A DNA stretch of 64,000 nt, from positions 544,468 to 608,467 of the forward strand of contig NZ_CP060245.1 in assembly GCF_014252455.1 (NCBI RefSeq), written 5' to 3'. Under the pieces are notes generated by a model, which did no database searches, was not told the DNA's origin, and worked only from the letters and a program-made list of their open reading frames with translations. The stretch comes from Blattabacterium cuenoti. GTDB lineage: Bacteria > Bacteroidota > Bacteroidia > Flavobacteriales > Blattabacteriaceae. The number at the start of each line of letters is the position of its first letter. The first letter of the stretch is position 1. Both the position numbers and the translations under genes were made by a program. Below, piece after piece: positions 39,584 through 47,904 of the stretch.

Positions 39584-41019
39584 ATATAATTAGATAATTT
39601 TTTTAAAATTTTTTTCATTCCTGTTTCTTTTTCTATAAAATTAGAAATTTTTTTTATTGGAATTCGTTTTTGTTTCATCGAATCTCTATATCTCATAGTA
39701 ACTGTATTAGTAGTAATAGTATCATAATCAATAGTAAAACAAAGAGGGGTTCCAATAGCATCTTGTCTACGATAAAGTTTTCCAATAGATGGATTTTTAT
39801 CATAAATTAATTTATAATCAATTTTAATTTCATTAAATATCTTTTTAGCTATTTCTGGCAATCCATTCTTTAAAACTAATGGAAATATTGCTGCTTTAAT
39901 AGGAGATAAATAATTTGGAATTTTTAATATAATACGATAATTTCCATTTTTTAATTTTTCTTTTTTTAAAGAAGAAGAAAATATAGCTAAAAAAAGACGA
40001 TCTACTCCTAATGATGTTTCGATTACATAAGGAATATAACTTTGAAATTCTTTAAAAACTCTAATTTTTTTATTAGAAAAATTTTCATGTCTTTTTAAAT
40101 CAAAATCTCTACGACAATGTATTCCTTCTAATTCTTTAAAACCAAAAGGAAAATGAAATTCAATATCTGTTCCAGCACTAGCATAATGTGCTAATTGACG
40201 ATGATCTTGTAATTGATAATTTTTTTCTCCTAAATTTAATTCTAAATGCCATTTTAAACGAAATTTTTTCCAATATGTATACCATTTTTTTTCTTCTTTT
40301 GGAAAAATAAAAAATTGCATTTCCATTTGTTCAAATTCACGCATACGAAAAAGAAATTGTCTTGCAATAATTTCTTTTCTAAATGATTTTCCTATTTGAG
40401 CAATTCCAAATGGAATTTTCATTCTACTAGATTGTTTTACATGAGAAAAATTAGAAAATATTCCTTGAGCAGTTTCTGGACGAAGAAATAAAACATCTTT
40501 TTCATTTTTTTCTGAAATTTTAAACATCATATTAAACAAATGTACATCACTCCAATTATTAGATTTACATTTAGGATCTAAAATATTTAATTCCTTAATT
40601 AATAAACGTATACCTACTAAATCATTTTTTTTTAAAAGGTGATTCAACCTAAATAAAATTTTTTCTTTTTTAGGATAATTATTTTTTAATAAAAATTCTT
40701 TAATTAAAATATCTGGACGATATCTTTTTTTAGAATCTTTATTATCTATTAACAAATCATAAAATTTTTTAATATGACCAGAAGCTTTCCAAATATTGGA
40801 ATGCATTAAAATAGAAGAATCTAATCCTACAATATTATCATGCAGTTGAGTCATAGATTTCCACCAATATTCTTTAATATTATTTTTTAAATCTACACCA
40901 TATTGTCCATAATCATAAATAGCATTTAATCCTCCATAAATTTCACTAGATGGATAAATAAAACCATAATTTTTGGCATGTGATATTAAAAAATGTAAAA
41001 AATAATCATTTTTTTTCAT
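39580..41019 (-). CDS. glyS: Glycyl-tRNA synthetase, homodimeric alpha2 type
   Basis: Class II synthetase for glycine. I place the start at ATG 41019 (MKKNDYFLHFLISHAKNYGF); an in-frame ATG at 41088 would add 23 non-conserved residues inside trxB. Motifs: YGFIYPSSEIYGGLNAIYDYG, LRPETAQGIFSNF, FGIAQIGKSFRKEI (motif 2), FEQMEMQFF, and motif 3 VIETSLGVDRLFLA. The C-terminal anticodon-binding domain contains YRRQDAIGTPLCFTIDYDT. Length is 479, slightly short of the roughly 510 of free-living relatives. It follows trxB by 20 bases; its stop is interlocked with that of pheT. Confidence 0.94.
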   Translation of the reverse strand: MKKNDYFLHFLISHAKNYGFIYPSSEIYGGLNAIYDYGQYGVDLKNNIKEYWWKSMTQLHDNIVGLDSSILMHSNIWKASGHIKKFYDLLIDNKDSKKRYRPDILIKEFLLKNNYPKKEKILFRLNHLLKKNDLVGIRLLIKELNILDPKCKSNNWSDVHLFNMMFKISEKNEKDVLFLRPETAQGIFSNFSHVKQSSRMKIPFGIAQIGKSFRKEIIARQFLFRMREFEQMEMQFFIFPKEEKKWYTYWKKFRLKWHLELNLGEKNYQLQDHRQLAHYASAGTDIEFHFPFGFKELEGIHCRRDFDLKRHENFSNKKIRVFKEFQSYIPYVIETSLGVDRLFLAIFSSSLKKEKLKNGNYRIILKIPNYLSPIKAAIFPLVLKNGLPEIAKKIFNEIKIDYKLIYDKNPSIGKLYRRQDAIGTPLCFTIDYDTITTNTVTMRYRDSMKQKRIPIKKISNFIEKETGMKKILKKLSNYI

Positions 41020-41039
41020 AAAAAAATAATAATTTTTTT

Positions 41040-41987
41040 TTAACAACAAAAATATAAATATCTTTCTAAATCTAAAGCGGCCATACATCCAGTTCCAGCA
41101 GAAGTAATCGCTTGACGATAAATAGAATCTTGTACATCTCCCGCAGCAAATACACCTGGTTTATTAGTACAAGTAGTTCCTTTTTTAACAAAAATAAAAC
41201 CTTTTTCATCTAATTTTAATTGATTTTTAAATAAATCCGTATTAGGATCATGACCAATAGAAATAAATAAACCACTAATAAAAATACTTTTATTAATTTT
41301 ATTTTTTTTATTAAAAATTTTAATACCTTCTAAAAAATTATTTCCAAAAATTTCTATAATTTTAAAACCAAAATAAATATTAATATTTTTTATTTTTAAA
41401 ATTTTTTTTTGTAAAAATTTAGATGCTTTAAAGTAATTTTTTCTAACTATTAAATATATATTTTTACAAATTTTTGATAAAAAAATAGCTTCTTCTAAAG
41501 CAGTATCTCCACCTCCTATAATAGCGACATCTTTTTCTTTATGAAAGAATCCATCACAAGTTGCACAAAAAGAAATTCCTAATCCCATAAATTTTTTTTC
41601 TTTATCTATTCCTAAAAATCTCGGTTTAGATCCTGTAGCAATAATAATTCCTTTACTTTCTATATAATTTTCATTTTCTATTTGAATACGATGTAATCCT
41701 CCTATTTCGTTAGATAATTTTACTTTAGTAATAGTTTTAGATATAATAATACTATTAAAACGTTCTGCTTGTTTTTTTAAATTTTCCATTAATTTATTTC
41801 CATAAATTCCATTATAAAATCCAGGATAATTATCAACATATGTTGTCATAGTTAATTGCCCTCCTGGTTGAAATCCTTCAAATAAAATAGGATTTAAATC
41901 AGCTCTAGAAGCATATATAGCTGCAGTATATCCAGATGGACCAGATCCAATAATTACACAATTTTTTATTTTTTTTCTTTTTAACAT
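41040..41987 (-). CDS. trxB: Thioredoxin reductase
   Basis: NADPH-dependent flavoenzyme reducing thioredoxin. The FAD motif is IIGSGPSGYTAAIYASRADL near the N-terminus, the redox-active disulfide is CATCDGFF (about residue 145), the NADPH motif is AIIGGGDTALEEA, and the C-terminal FAD motif is GVFAAGDVQD. At 315 residues it is complete. It is upstream of glyS on the same strand and divergent from the HsdR-N gene, with 56 bases between. Confidence 0.95.
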   Translation of the reverse strand: MLKRKKIKNCVIIGSGPSGYTAAIYASRADLNPILFEGFQPGGQLTMTTYVDNYPGFYNGIYGNKLMENLKKQAERFNSIIISKTITKVKLSNEIGGLHRIQIENENYIESKGIIIATGSKPRFLGIDKEKKFMGLGISFCATCDGFFHKEKDVAIIGGGDTALEEAIFLSKICKNIYLIVRKNYFKASKFLQKKILKIKNINIYFGFKIIEIFGNNFLEGIKIFNKKNKINKSIFISGLFISIGHDPNTDLFKNQLKLDEKGFIFVKKGTTCTNKPGVFAAGDVQDSIYRQAITSAGTGCMAALDLERYLYFCC

Positions 41988-42043
41988 AAAAAAAATTTAG
42001 TAATAATAGCTATTATAAATAATTTTTTATTATTATTAAAGAT

Positions 42044-42469
42044 ATGTCTATTTTTAATTTTTGTATTAATCATTTACATTTAAAAAAAATAAACAATAAA
42101 ATATTTATATATTGTATGATTAGAAAAAAATTCTATTCTTTTACTAAAGAAGAAATAACTCGTCAATATATAATTTTTTTTTTAAAAAAAAAAAAAAAAT
42201 ATTCTTCTATAAAAGTAGAATTTCCTTTTAAAATTAATCAATTAAATAAAAGATTAGATATTTTAGTTTTTTTTAGAAAAAAACCATATATAATTATTGA
42301 ATGTAAAGCTCCAAATATTTTATTAACACAAAAAACATTTGATCAAATTTCTTTATATAATAAAAAAATTAAAGCTCCATATTTAATGATTAGTAATGGA
42401 ATAAAAAATTTTATTTTTCAATCAAATAAATATAAAAAAAAGTATATATATATAAAATATATTCCTTAA
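42044..42469 (+). CDS. Type I restriction HsdR-N-terminal-domain protein (orphan PD-(D/E)XK fold)
   Basis: A 141-residue stand-alone domain like the N-terminus of type I restriction R subunits. [18 protein letters not shown] is followed by [20 protein letters not shown], which carries the D...ExK nuclease core, and by [20 protein letters not shown]. Stand-alone copies are conserved in Bacteroidota outside restriction loci; the role is unknown and no hsdM or hsdS is near. The gene keeps its frame across sixteen A (42184-42199, five Lys codons plus the last base of a Leu codon). Convergent with gapA, sharing TTAA as interlocked stops. Confidence 0.85.
   Translation: MSIFNFCINHLHLKKINNKIFIYCMIRKKFYSFTKEEITRQYIIFFLKKKKKYSSIKVEFPFKINQLNKRLDILVFFRKKPYIIIECKAPNILLTQKTFDQISLYNKKIKAPYLMISNGIKNFIFQSNKYKKKYIYIKYIP
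42184..42199 (+). repeat. Poly(A)16 tract inside an intact reading frame
   Basis: The longest A run I found in coding sequence. The frame on both sides matches the HsdR-N family, so as printed the run has an in-frame length. It serves as a control for the broken genes. Confidence 0.9.
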
Positions 42470-43485
42470 TTATTCATTTTATAACTATACTGAATCAGAT
42501 CTATTAATTTATTTGAATAACCAACTTCATTATCATACCAAGATATAATTTTTATAAAAGTAGGATTTAACATAATACTAGAATTAGCATCAAAAATAGA
42601 AATTCTTTTATCTCCTATAAAATCTGTAGAAACAACAGCATCCTCTATATACCCTAAAATACCTTTTAAAGTAGTTTCAGATGATTTTTTCATATAATAT
42701 TTAATTTTTTCATAAGTAGTTTCTTTTTTTAAACATGCTGTTAAATCTAATACAGAAACATTTGAAATTGGAACTCTAAAAGCCATTCCCGTTAATTTTT
42801 TATTTAAACTTGGAATAATTTTACCTACAGCATTTGCCGCTCCTGTAGATGAAGGAATAATATTAACTAATGAAGATCGTCCTGATCTCCAATCTTTTAA
42901 AGAAACTGAATCTACTACTTTTTGAGTAGAAGTAGAAGCATGTATAGTCGTCATTAATCCTTCTAATACACCAAAATTATCATTTAAAACTTTAACAATT
43001 GGAGCTAAACAATTAGTTGTGCAAGATGCATTAGATAAAATATCAGGATTATCCAATTTAATATTTTCATGATTTACTCCCATAACATACATAGGAATGT
43101 TATCCTCTTTTGGAGGAGCTGATAAAATAACTTTTTTAGCACCTGATTGAATATGTATTTTAGCTAAATTTCTAGTTAAAAAAATACCAGTGGATTCTAC
43201 TACATATTTTATATTAAATTGCCCCCATTTTAAATTTTCAGGATTTTTTTCATTAGTTACTTTTATTTTTTTTCCATTTAAAATCAAATAATTATCTTTT
43301 TCTATACAAATCTCTCCTTTAAAAGGCCCATGAATAGAATCATATTTTAACATATAAACTATATATTGGATAGGGATTAAATCATTAATACATACTACTT
43401 GGATATTTTTTCTTTTTAAAGAAGACATCAAAACTAATTTACCTATTCTACCAAGACCATTAATTCCTATTTTAATTACGGACAT
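42466..43485 (-). CDS. gapA: Glyceraldehyde-3-phosphate dehydrogenase
   Basis: NAD(P)-dependent triose phosphate oxidation, or the reverse in gluconeogenesis. The Rossmann start is [14 protein letters not shown], the catalytic cysteine is in [12 protein letters not shown] (about residue 155) and the histidine in [26 protein letters not shown] and the C-terminal [12 protein letters not shown] are typical. At 339 residues it is complete. It lies 18 bases downstream of lepA. With pckA present it may work mainly in the gluconeogenic direction (inference). Confidence 0.96.
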   Translation of the reverse strand: MSVIKIGINGLGRIGKLVLMSSLKRKNIQVVCINDLIPIQYIVYMLKYDSIHGPFKGEICIEKDNYLILNGKKIKVTNEKNPENLKWGQFNIKYVVESTGIFLTRNLAKIHIQSGAKKVILSAPPKEDNIPMYVMGVNHENIKLDNPDILSNASCTTNCLAPIVKVLNDNFGVLEGLMTTIHASTSTQKVVDSVSLKDWRSGRSSLVNIIPSSTGAANAVGKIIPSLNKKLTGMAFRVPISNVSVLDLTACLKKETTYEKIKYYMKKSSETTLKGILGYIEDAVVSTDFIGDKRISIFDANSSIMLNPTFIKIISWYDNEVGYSNKLIDLIQYSYKMNN

Positions 43486-43503
43486 ATTTTTTTATTTTTT
43501 TTA

Positions 43504-45300
43504 TTAATTTTTTACTTTTAAAAAAGAAATAAAAGCAGAAGCAGGTATTTCTACTTTACCTATTTGACGCATTTTTTTCTTTCCTTTTTTTTGTTTTTCT
43601 AAAAGTTTACGTTTTCTAGTAATATCTCCTCCATAACATTTATCTGTAACATTTTTTCTTAAAGCTTTTATAGTTTCTCTTGCTATAATTTTTCCAGAAA
43701 TCGAAACTTGAATAGGAATACTAAATTGATGTTTTGGAATAATAATAGATAATTCTTTACATATTTTTTTTGCTATTACAAAAGCTTTATCTTTATGAAC
43801 TAATAATGATAAAGGATCTATTTTTTGATGATTAATTAATACAATAATTTTTTTTAAATCGGATTTTCTATAATTTAAAAAATTATAATCAAAAGATGCA
43901 TATCCTCTAGATATAGTTTTTAATTTATTATAAAAATCAAATATAATTTCAGATAAAGGCATTTCAAATAATATTTGAATTTTTTCTGATGTTAAATAAT
44001 GTTGATTTTTAATCATATTCCCACGTTTTTCAAAACATAAAGAAATTATATTCCCTAAATATTCTTTTTTACTAACAATAGTAACGATAACATATGGTTC
44101 TTCTACCTTTTGTAATTTTTCCATATCAGGAAAATCTGAAGGATTATTTATTATAAAAAATTTATTCAATTTATTTTTTAAAAAAACTTTATAAGAAACA
44201 TTAGGTATAGTAATAATAATAGAAATTCCATACTCACGTTGCAAACGATCTCTAATAATTTCCATATGAAGTAATCCTAAAAAACCACAACGAAATCCAA
44301 AACCTAAAGCTGGCGAAGAATCATGAGTAAAGGTAAAAGAGGCATCATTTAATTGTAATTTTTCTATAGAAGAATTTAATTCTTCATATTTTTCAGAATT
44401 ATATGGATAAATACTTGCAAAAACCATAGGTTTAATTTCTTCAAAACTTTTAATTGCATTTAATGCTGGATTTTGAGCATCTGTAAGAGTATCTCCTACT
44501 TTTACTTCTTTTGGATTTTTAATTCCAGTTACTATATACCCCACATCTCCAGTTCTTATTATCTTTTTAGAAATACGTTTTAGTTTTAATGTGCCTATTT
44601 CATTAGCTATATGAATATGTCCAGTAGACATAAAACGTATTTTTTGTCCTGTTTTTAAACTACCATTAATTATTCTTAAATAAATGACTACGCCAATAAA
44701 TGGATTATATATAGAATCAAATATTATAGCTTGAAGGGGAGCATTAGAATCTCCATTTGGAGGAGGAATACGTATAATTATTTGATCCAAAATATTTTTA
44801 ATTCCTAAACCTTTTTTTGCACTTGCAGAAATAATATCTTCAGATTTACATTTAACTAAATCTACAATTTCTTCTATAACATTTTCATATTTTAAATTAT
44901 ATAAATCAATTTTATTTAAAATTGGAATAATAATTAAATTTTTTTTTAATGCTAAATCTAAATTAGATATAGTTTGTGCTTGTACACTTTTAGTACAATC
45001 TATTATTAATAAAGCTCCTTCACAAGAACTAATAGAACGGGATACTTCATATGAAAAATCTACATGTCCAGGGGTATCGATTAAATTTAATGTATAAATC
45101 TTATTTTTAAATTTATATTTCATTTGAACAGCATGACTTTTAATTGTAATCCCCCTTTCTCGTTCTAAATCCATATTATCTAATAATTGATTTCGATTAC
45201 ATTCTAATATAGTTTTTGTAAATTCTAATAAACGATCTGCTAAAGTACTTTTTCCATGATCTATATGAGCAATAATACAAAAATTACGAATATCATTCAT
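43504..45300 (-). CDS. lepA: Elongation factor 4 (LepA)
   Basis: Ribosomal back-translocase GTPase. Domain I shows AHIDHGKSTLADRLLE, RERGITIKSHAVQM, DTPGHVDFSYEVSR and NKIDL. The EF-G-like domains II, III and V follow. The LepA-specific C-terminal domain contains RKNVTDKCYGGDITRKRKLL, then EKQKKGKKKMRQIGKVEIPA. Full length at 598 residues. It is the first gene of lepA-gapA; a tRNA-Arg gene lies 20 bases upstream on the same strand. Confidence 0.97.
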   Translation of the reverse strand: MNDIRNFCIIAHIDHGKSTLADRLLEFTKTILECNRNQLLDNMDLERERGITIKSHAVQMKYKFKNKIYTLNLIDTPGHVDFSYEVSRSISSCEGALLIIDCTKSVQAQTISNLDLALKKNLIIIPILNKIDLYNLKYENVIEEIVDLVKCKSEDIISASAKKGLGIKNILDQIIIRIPPPNGDSNAPLQAIIFDSIYNPFIGVVIYLRIINGSLKTGQKIRFMSTGHIHIANEIGTLKLKRISKKIIRTGDVGYIVTGIKNPKEVKVGDTLTDAQNPALNAIKSFEEIKPMVFASIYPYNSEKYEELNSSIEKLQLNDASFTFTHDSSPALGFGFRCGFLGLLHMEIIRDRLQREYGISIIITIPNVSYKVFLKNKLNKFFIINNPSDFPDMEKLQKVEEPYVIVTIVSKKEYLGNIISLCFEKRGNMIKNQHYLTSEKIQILFEMPLSEIIFDFYNKLKTISRGYASFDYNFLNYRKSDLKKIIVLINHQKIDPLSLLVHKDKAFVIAKKICKELSIIIPKHQFSIPIQVSISGKIIARETIKALRKNVTDKCYGGDITRKRKLLEKQKKGKKKMRQIGKVEIPASAFISFLKVKN

Positions 45301-45320
45301 ACATAATTAATTATTTTTAA

Positions 45321-45393
45321 CGACCTTGAAGGGGGTCGAACCCATGCCATAGGAATCGGAATCCTATATTCTATCCAATTAAACTACAAGGTC
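45321..45393 (-). tRNA. trnR: tRNA-Arg (CCG)
   Basis: A 73-nt cloverleaf on the minus strand: acceptor GACCTTG/CAAGGTC, D arm GTTT/GAAT, anticodon stem TAGGA/TCCTA around loop TTCCGAT (anticodon CCG) and a TTCGA-containing T loop. The T stem has one T-T mismatch. The discriminator is G and CCA is not encoded. It lies in the gap between pth and lepA. Confidence 0.92.
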
Positions 45394-45398
45394 TTTGA

Positions 45399-45995
45399 TT
45401 ATTTTTTTAATTTATAATTAAATAAATTCATTGTTTTTTGTAATCCATTTCCAACAAATGAAAATATAATTTGTATAACAATTTCTAATTTAGAATCAAT
45501 ATTTTTTAATTCTTGTTTTTTCCAATTCCCTAATACATAATCTATCTTTTTTTTGATATATAAATTATTTTGAATACCAAAACGAATTCTTGGATAATGA
45601 GAACTACCTAATTCTTTTTCTATATTTTTTAATCCATTATGTCCTCCATCACCTCCTTTTCCTCGTAAACGAATATATCCAAATTTAAGATAAATATCAT
45701 CAGATATAATAAGAATATTATTAATAGAAATATTTTCTTTATTCATCCAATATTTAACGGATACTCCACTTTCATTAACATAAGTCAATGGTTTTAAAAA
45801 AAAAATTTTTTTTTCTTTATAAATATATTCTGAAATAAAACCTAATTTTTTTTTTGAAAAAATTAATAAATATTTTTCTAAAATTTTATCTAAAATAAAA
45901 AAACCTAAATTATGTCTTGTTTTATGATATATATCTCCTGTATTTCCTAACCCAATTATCAAAAATTTTTCTTTTTTTTTACTAAAAAAAATCAT
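45399..45995 (-). CDS. pth: Peptidyl-tRNA hydrolase
   Basis: Recycles tRNA from prematurely released peptidyl-tRNA. GLGNTGDIYHKTRHNLGF carries the catalytic His of the G-N-P/T-G...R-H-N motif, LKPLTYVNESG is the substrate-binding segment, and GGDGGHNGLKNIEKELGS plus YPRIRFGI complete the family signature. At 198 residues it is normal. Its ATG overlaps the sucD stop (ATGA, 45992-45995). Confidence 0.95.
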   Translation of the reverse strand: MIFFSKKKEKFLIIGLGNTGDIYHKTRHNLGFFILDKILEKYLLIFSKKKLGFISEYIYKEKKIFFLKPLTYVNESGVSVKYWMNKENISINNILIISDDIYLKFGYIRLRGKGGDGGHNGLKNIEKELGSSHYPRIRFGIQNNLYIKKKIDYVLGNWKKQELKNIDSKLEIVIQIIFSFVGNGLQKTMNLFNYKLKK

Positions 45996-46876
45996 TGAGA
46001 TAGAATTTGATTAACTTTCATTCCTATATCTGCAGGGGATGTTACTATATGAATTCCACATTTTTTCATAATACTCATTTTTACTTCTGCCATTTCAATT
46101 TTTTTACCAATAATAGCACCAGCATGCCCCATTTTTTGTCCTATAGGAGCAGTTTTACCTGCAATAAAACCTATTATTGGTTTTTTATTTTGTTTTTTAT
46201 TATTTTTAATCCATTCTGCAGCATCTATTTCTAATTTACCTCCTATTTCTCCTATTATAACAATACATTCTGTTTCAATATCTTCTAAAAATAATTTTAA
46301 AATATCTTTAATATTCATTCCAATTACAGAATCTCCTCCTATCCCAATAGCAGTAGAAATTCCATATCCATATTTTACTATTTGATCAGCTGCTTCATAA
46401 GTAAGAGTCCCAGATCTAGAAATAATTCCTATTTTTCCTTTTTTTTTAAATACTAAATTTGGCATAATTCCTACTTTAGATTTTTTAACGGAAATAATTC
46501 CAGGACAATTTGGTCCTATTAACTTTGATTTTTTTCTTTTTAAGAAATATTTTACTTTCATCATATCAGATACAGGAATTCCTTCTGTAATACAAATAAT
46601 TAATTTAATATCAACACTAATAGCTTCCATAATAGCATCTGAAGCAAATTCTGATGGAACAAAAATAACACTAATATCTCCATTAGTTTCATTAACAGCA
46701 TCATACATAGTGTTAAAAATAGGAATACCTAAATAAATTTTTCCACCTTTTCCTGGTGTAACTCCGCCAACTATAGAAGTTCCATAATGAATCATTTGTT
46801 CAGTATGAAATAAACCTTCTTTTCCTGTTAATCCTTGTACAATTACTCTATTATTTTCATTTATTAAAATACTCAT
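45992..46876 (-). CDS. sucD: Succinyl-CoA ligase alpha subunit
   Basis: Phosphorylated alpha chain of the TCA-cycle enzyme making ATP or GTP from succinyl-CoA. The CoA-binding Rossmann segment is VIVQGLTGKEGLFHTEQM, followed by GGVTPGKGGK. GPNCPGIISV is the next family motif, and the phosphohistidine is in GQKMGHAGAII. At 294 residues it is complete. sucC is not in this window. Its gene order (fabZ then sucD) echoes the usual Flavobacteriia locus lpxD-lpxC/fabZ-lpxA-efp-sucD with the middle removed (inference from established synteny). Confidence 0.96.
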   Translation of the reverse strand: MSILINENNRVIVQGLTGKEGLFHTEQMIHYGTSIVGGVTPGKGGKIYLGIPIFNTMYDAVNETNGDISVIFVPSEFASDAIMEAISVDIKLIICITEGIPVSDMMKVKYFLKRKKSKLIGPNCPGIISVKKSKVGIMPNLVFKKKGKIGIISRSGTLTYEAADQIVKYGYGISTAIGIGGDSVIGMNIKDILKLFLEDIETECIVIIGEIGGKLEIDAAEWIKNNKKQNKKPIIGFIAGKTAPIGQKMGHAGAIIGKKIEMAEVKMSIMKKCGIHIVTSPADIGMKVNQILSQ

Positions 46877-46889
46877 AATACATATTCAA

Positions 46890-47006
46890 CTAATTATTAT
46901 TATAATTACTTATTCTTTCTATATAAGATTTACTATTTTTTAAAAATTGAATATTTTTCAATTTTTTTCGTATAAATGGATATCCTTTTTTAATATTTAT
47001 ATACAT
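46890..47006 (-). other. Small ORF or gene remnant between fabZ and sucD
   Basis: A 38-codon frame starting inside the end of fabZ: MYINIKKGYPFIRKKL, then KNIQFLKNSKSYIERISNYN. I cannot assign it. The position corresponds to lpxA and efp in free-living Flavobacteriia, and the FLKNSKSYIERI stretch is loosely like the end of an LpxA protein, so a relic is possible. It may equally be a chance frame in AT-rich DNA. Confidence 0.25.
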
Positions 47007-47496
47007 TATTTTTTATTTCATTTTTTACTAATTTTGCCATCACAATAGCTTCAACTACAAGTTTTGTATTTACATAACCTTTTCCTTTCATATGAATAAT
47101 ACCTCTTCTAATAGGATCTAATAAATCTACTTTTAATACTAATAAATCACCAGGAATTATTTTTTTTTTAAATTTAACTTTATCTATTTTTAAAAAATAA
47201 GTAGAATAATATTCTGGATTTTTCAATTTACTTAAAACAAAAACCCCACCAACTTGCCCTATAGCTTCTATTTGTAATACTCCAGGCATGATAGGTTCAT
47301 TTGGAAAATGACCTATAAAAAAATATTCATTAATAGTAATATTTTTAATACCTATAATATAATTATCTGTGATATATAAAATTTTATCTACTAAAAGAAA
47401 TGGTGGTTTATGTGGAAGAATTCTCATAATTTGATTAATATCAAAAATAGGTTTTTTGGTTAAATCAAAATCAATATTTTCTTTTTTTTTTAACAT
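46990..47496 (-). CDS. fabZ: 3-hydroxyacyl-ACP dehydratase FabZ (split from the LpxC-FabZ fusion)
   Basis: Hot-dog-fold dehydratase of fatty acid elongation. The motifs IMRILPHKPPFLLVDKI, GHFPNEPIMPGVLQIEAIGQ (catalytic His and Glu) and KVKFKKKIIPGDLL are all there. In Bacteroidota this domain is normally the C-terminal third of a bifunctional LpxC/FabZ protein of about 460 residues. Here only 168 residues remain, beginning with a linker-like DFDLTKKPIFDINQ segment, and no LpxC sequence lies upstream. The symbiont has thus kept fatty acid synthesis while dropping the lipid A deacetylase from this locus. Confidence 0.93.
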   Translation of the reverse strand: MLKKKENIDFDLTKKPIFDINQIMRILPHKPPFLLVDKILYITDNYIIGIKNITINEYFFIGHFPNEPIMPGVLQIEAIGQVGGVFVLSKLKNPEYYSTYFLKIDKVKFKKKIIPGDLLVLKVDLLDPIRRGIIHMKGKGYVNTKLVVEAIVMAKLVKNEIKNNVYKY

Positions 47497-47603
47497 CTAA
47501 TTATTTTTGATTATTATTTTTTTAATTTAAATTAAATTATTTTATAATTATTTTTATAAAATTTATAAAAAATATTCATAATTTTATTAAATTTTTTTTC
47601 AAT

Positions 47604-47611
47604 TAAATTTG
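47604..47611 (+). promoter_or_regulatory. Candidate -7 box for the small ORF and rpmH
   Basis: TAAATTTG fits TAnnTTTG and ends 15 bases before the ATG at 47627. The 130 bases between fabZ and this ORF contain nothing else I can support. Confidence 0.33.
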
Positions 47612-47626
47612 AAATATTATTTTTTA

Positions 47627-47740
47627 ATGACTTTTTGGAGACGTTTTTATTTTTTTTTAATAGGTTTTATTATTGGTATAATTTTATTATATTTTCCTTT
47701 TTATATAAAAAAAATTATATTTATTTTTAATAATTTTTAA
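47627..47740 (+). CDS. Tiny membrane protein (37 residues), unknown
   Basis: An ATG-started frame: MTFWRRFYFFLIGFIIGIIL, then LYFPFYIKKIIF. It has a short basic N-terminus and one transmembrane helix with GxxxG spacing (GFIIG), ending at a TAA 11 bases before rpmH. Flavobacteriia have a small protein with a similar R-x-x-x-Y-x-L-I-G-F-x-x-G start followed by a DUF4258-like domain, so this may be its truncated anchor. That is an impression only. It might also be a chance frame. Confidence 0.4.
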   Translation: MTFWRRFYFFLIGFIIGIILLYFPFYIKKIIFIFNNF

Positions 47741-47751
47741 ATTGATTTTTT

Positions 47752-47901
47752 ATGAAAAGGACTTATCAACCTTCTAATAGAAAAAAAATGAATATTCATG
47801 GTTTTTTAAAAAGAATGAATACAAAAAATGGAAAAAATATTTTCTCTAGAAGAAGAAAAAAAAGAAGAAAAAAATTAACAGTTTCTTTTTTTAAAAAATA
47901 A
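47752..47901 (+). CDS. rpmH: 50S ribosomal protein L34
   Basis: A 49-residue, very basic protein easily missed by ORF callers. [20 protein letters not shown] is followed by [20 protein letters not shown] and KLTVSFFKK, the complete L34 pattern (KRTxQPSxRKR, HGFxxRMxTxxGRxVLxxRRxKGRxxLTV). Part of the large subunit. It follows the tiny membrane ORF by 11 bases and is convergent with the M14 peptidase gene. The usual neighbour rnpA is not present. Confidence 0.95.
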   Translation: MKRTYQPSNRKKMNIHGFLKRMNTKNGKNIFSRRRKKRRKKLTVSFFKK

Positions 47902-47904
47902 AAC

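Noticed and set aside
41020..41088. Longer N-terminus for glyS
   Set aside because: The extra 23 residues overlap trxB, are hydrophobic-basic without family support, and a normal start MKKNDYFLHFL follows.
46007..46234. Rightward 75-codon frame inside sucD
   Set aside because: Antisense shadow of the sucD phosphohistidine region.
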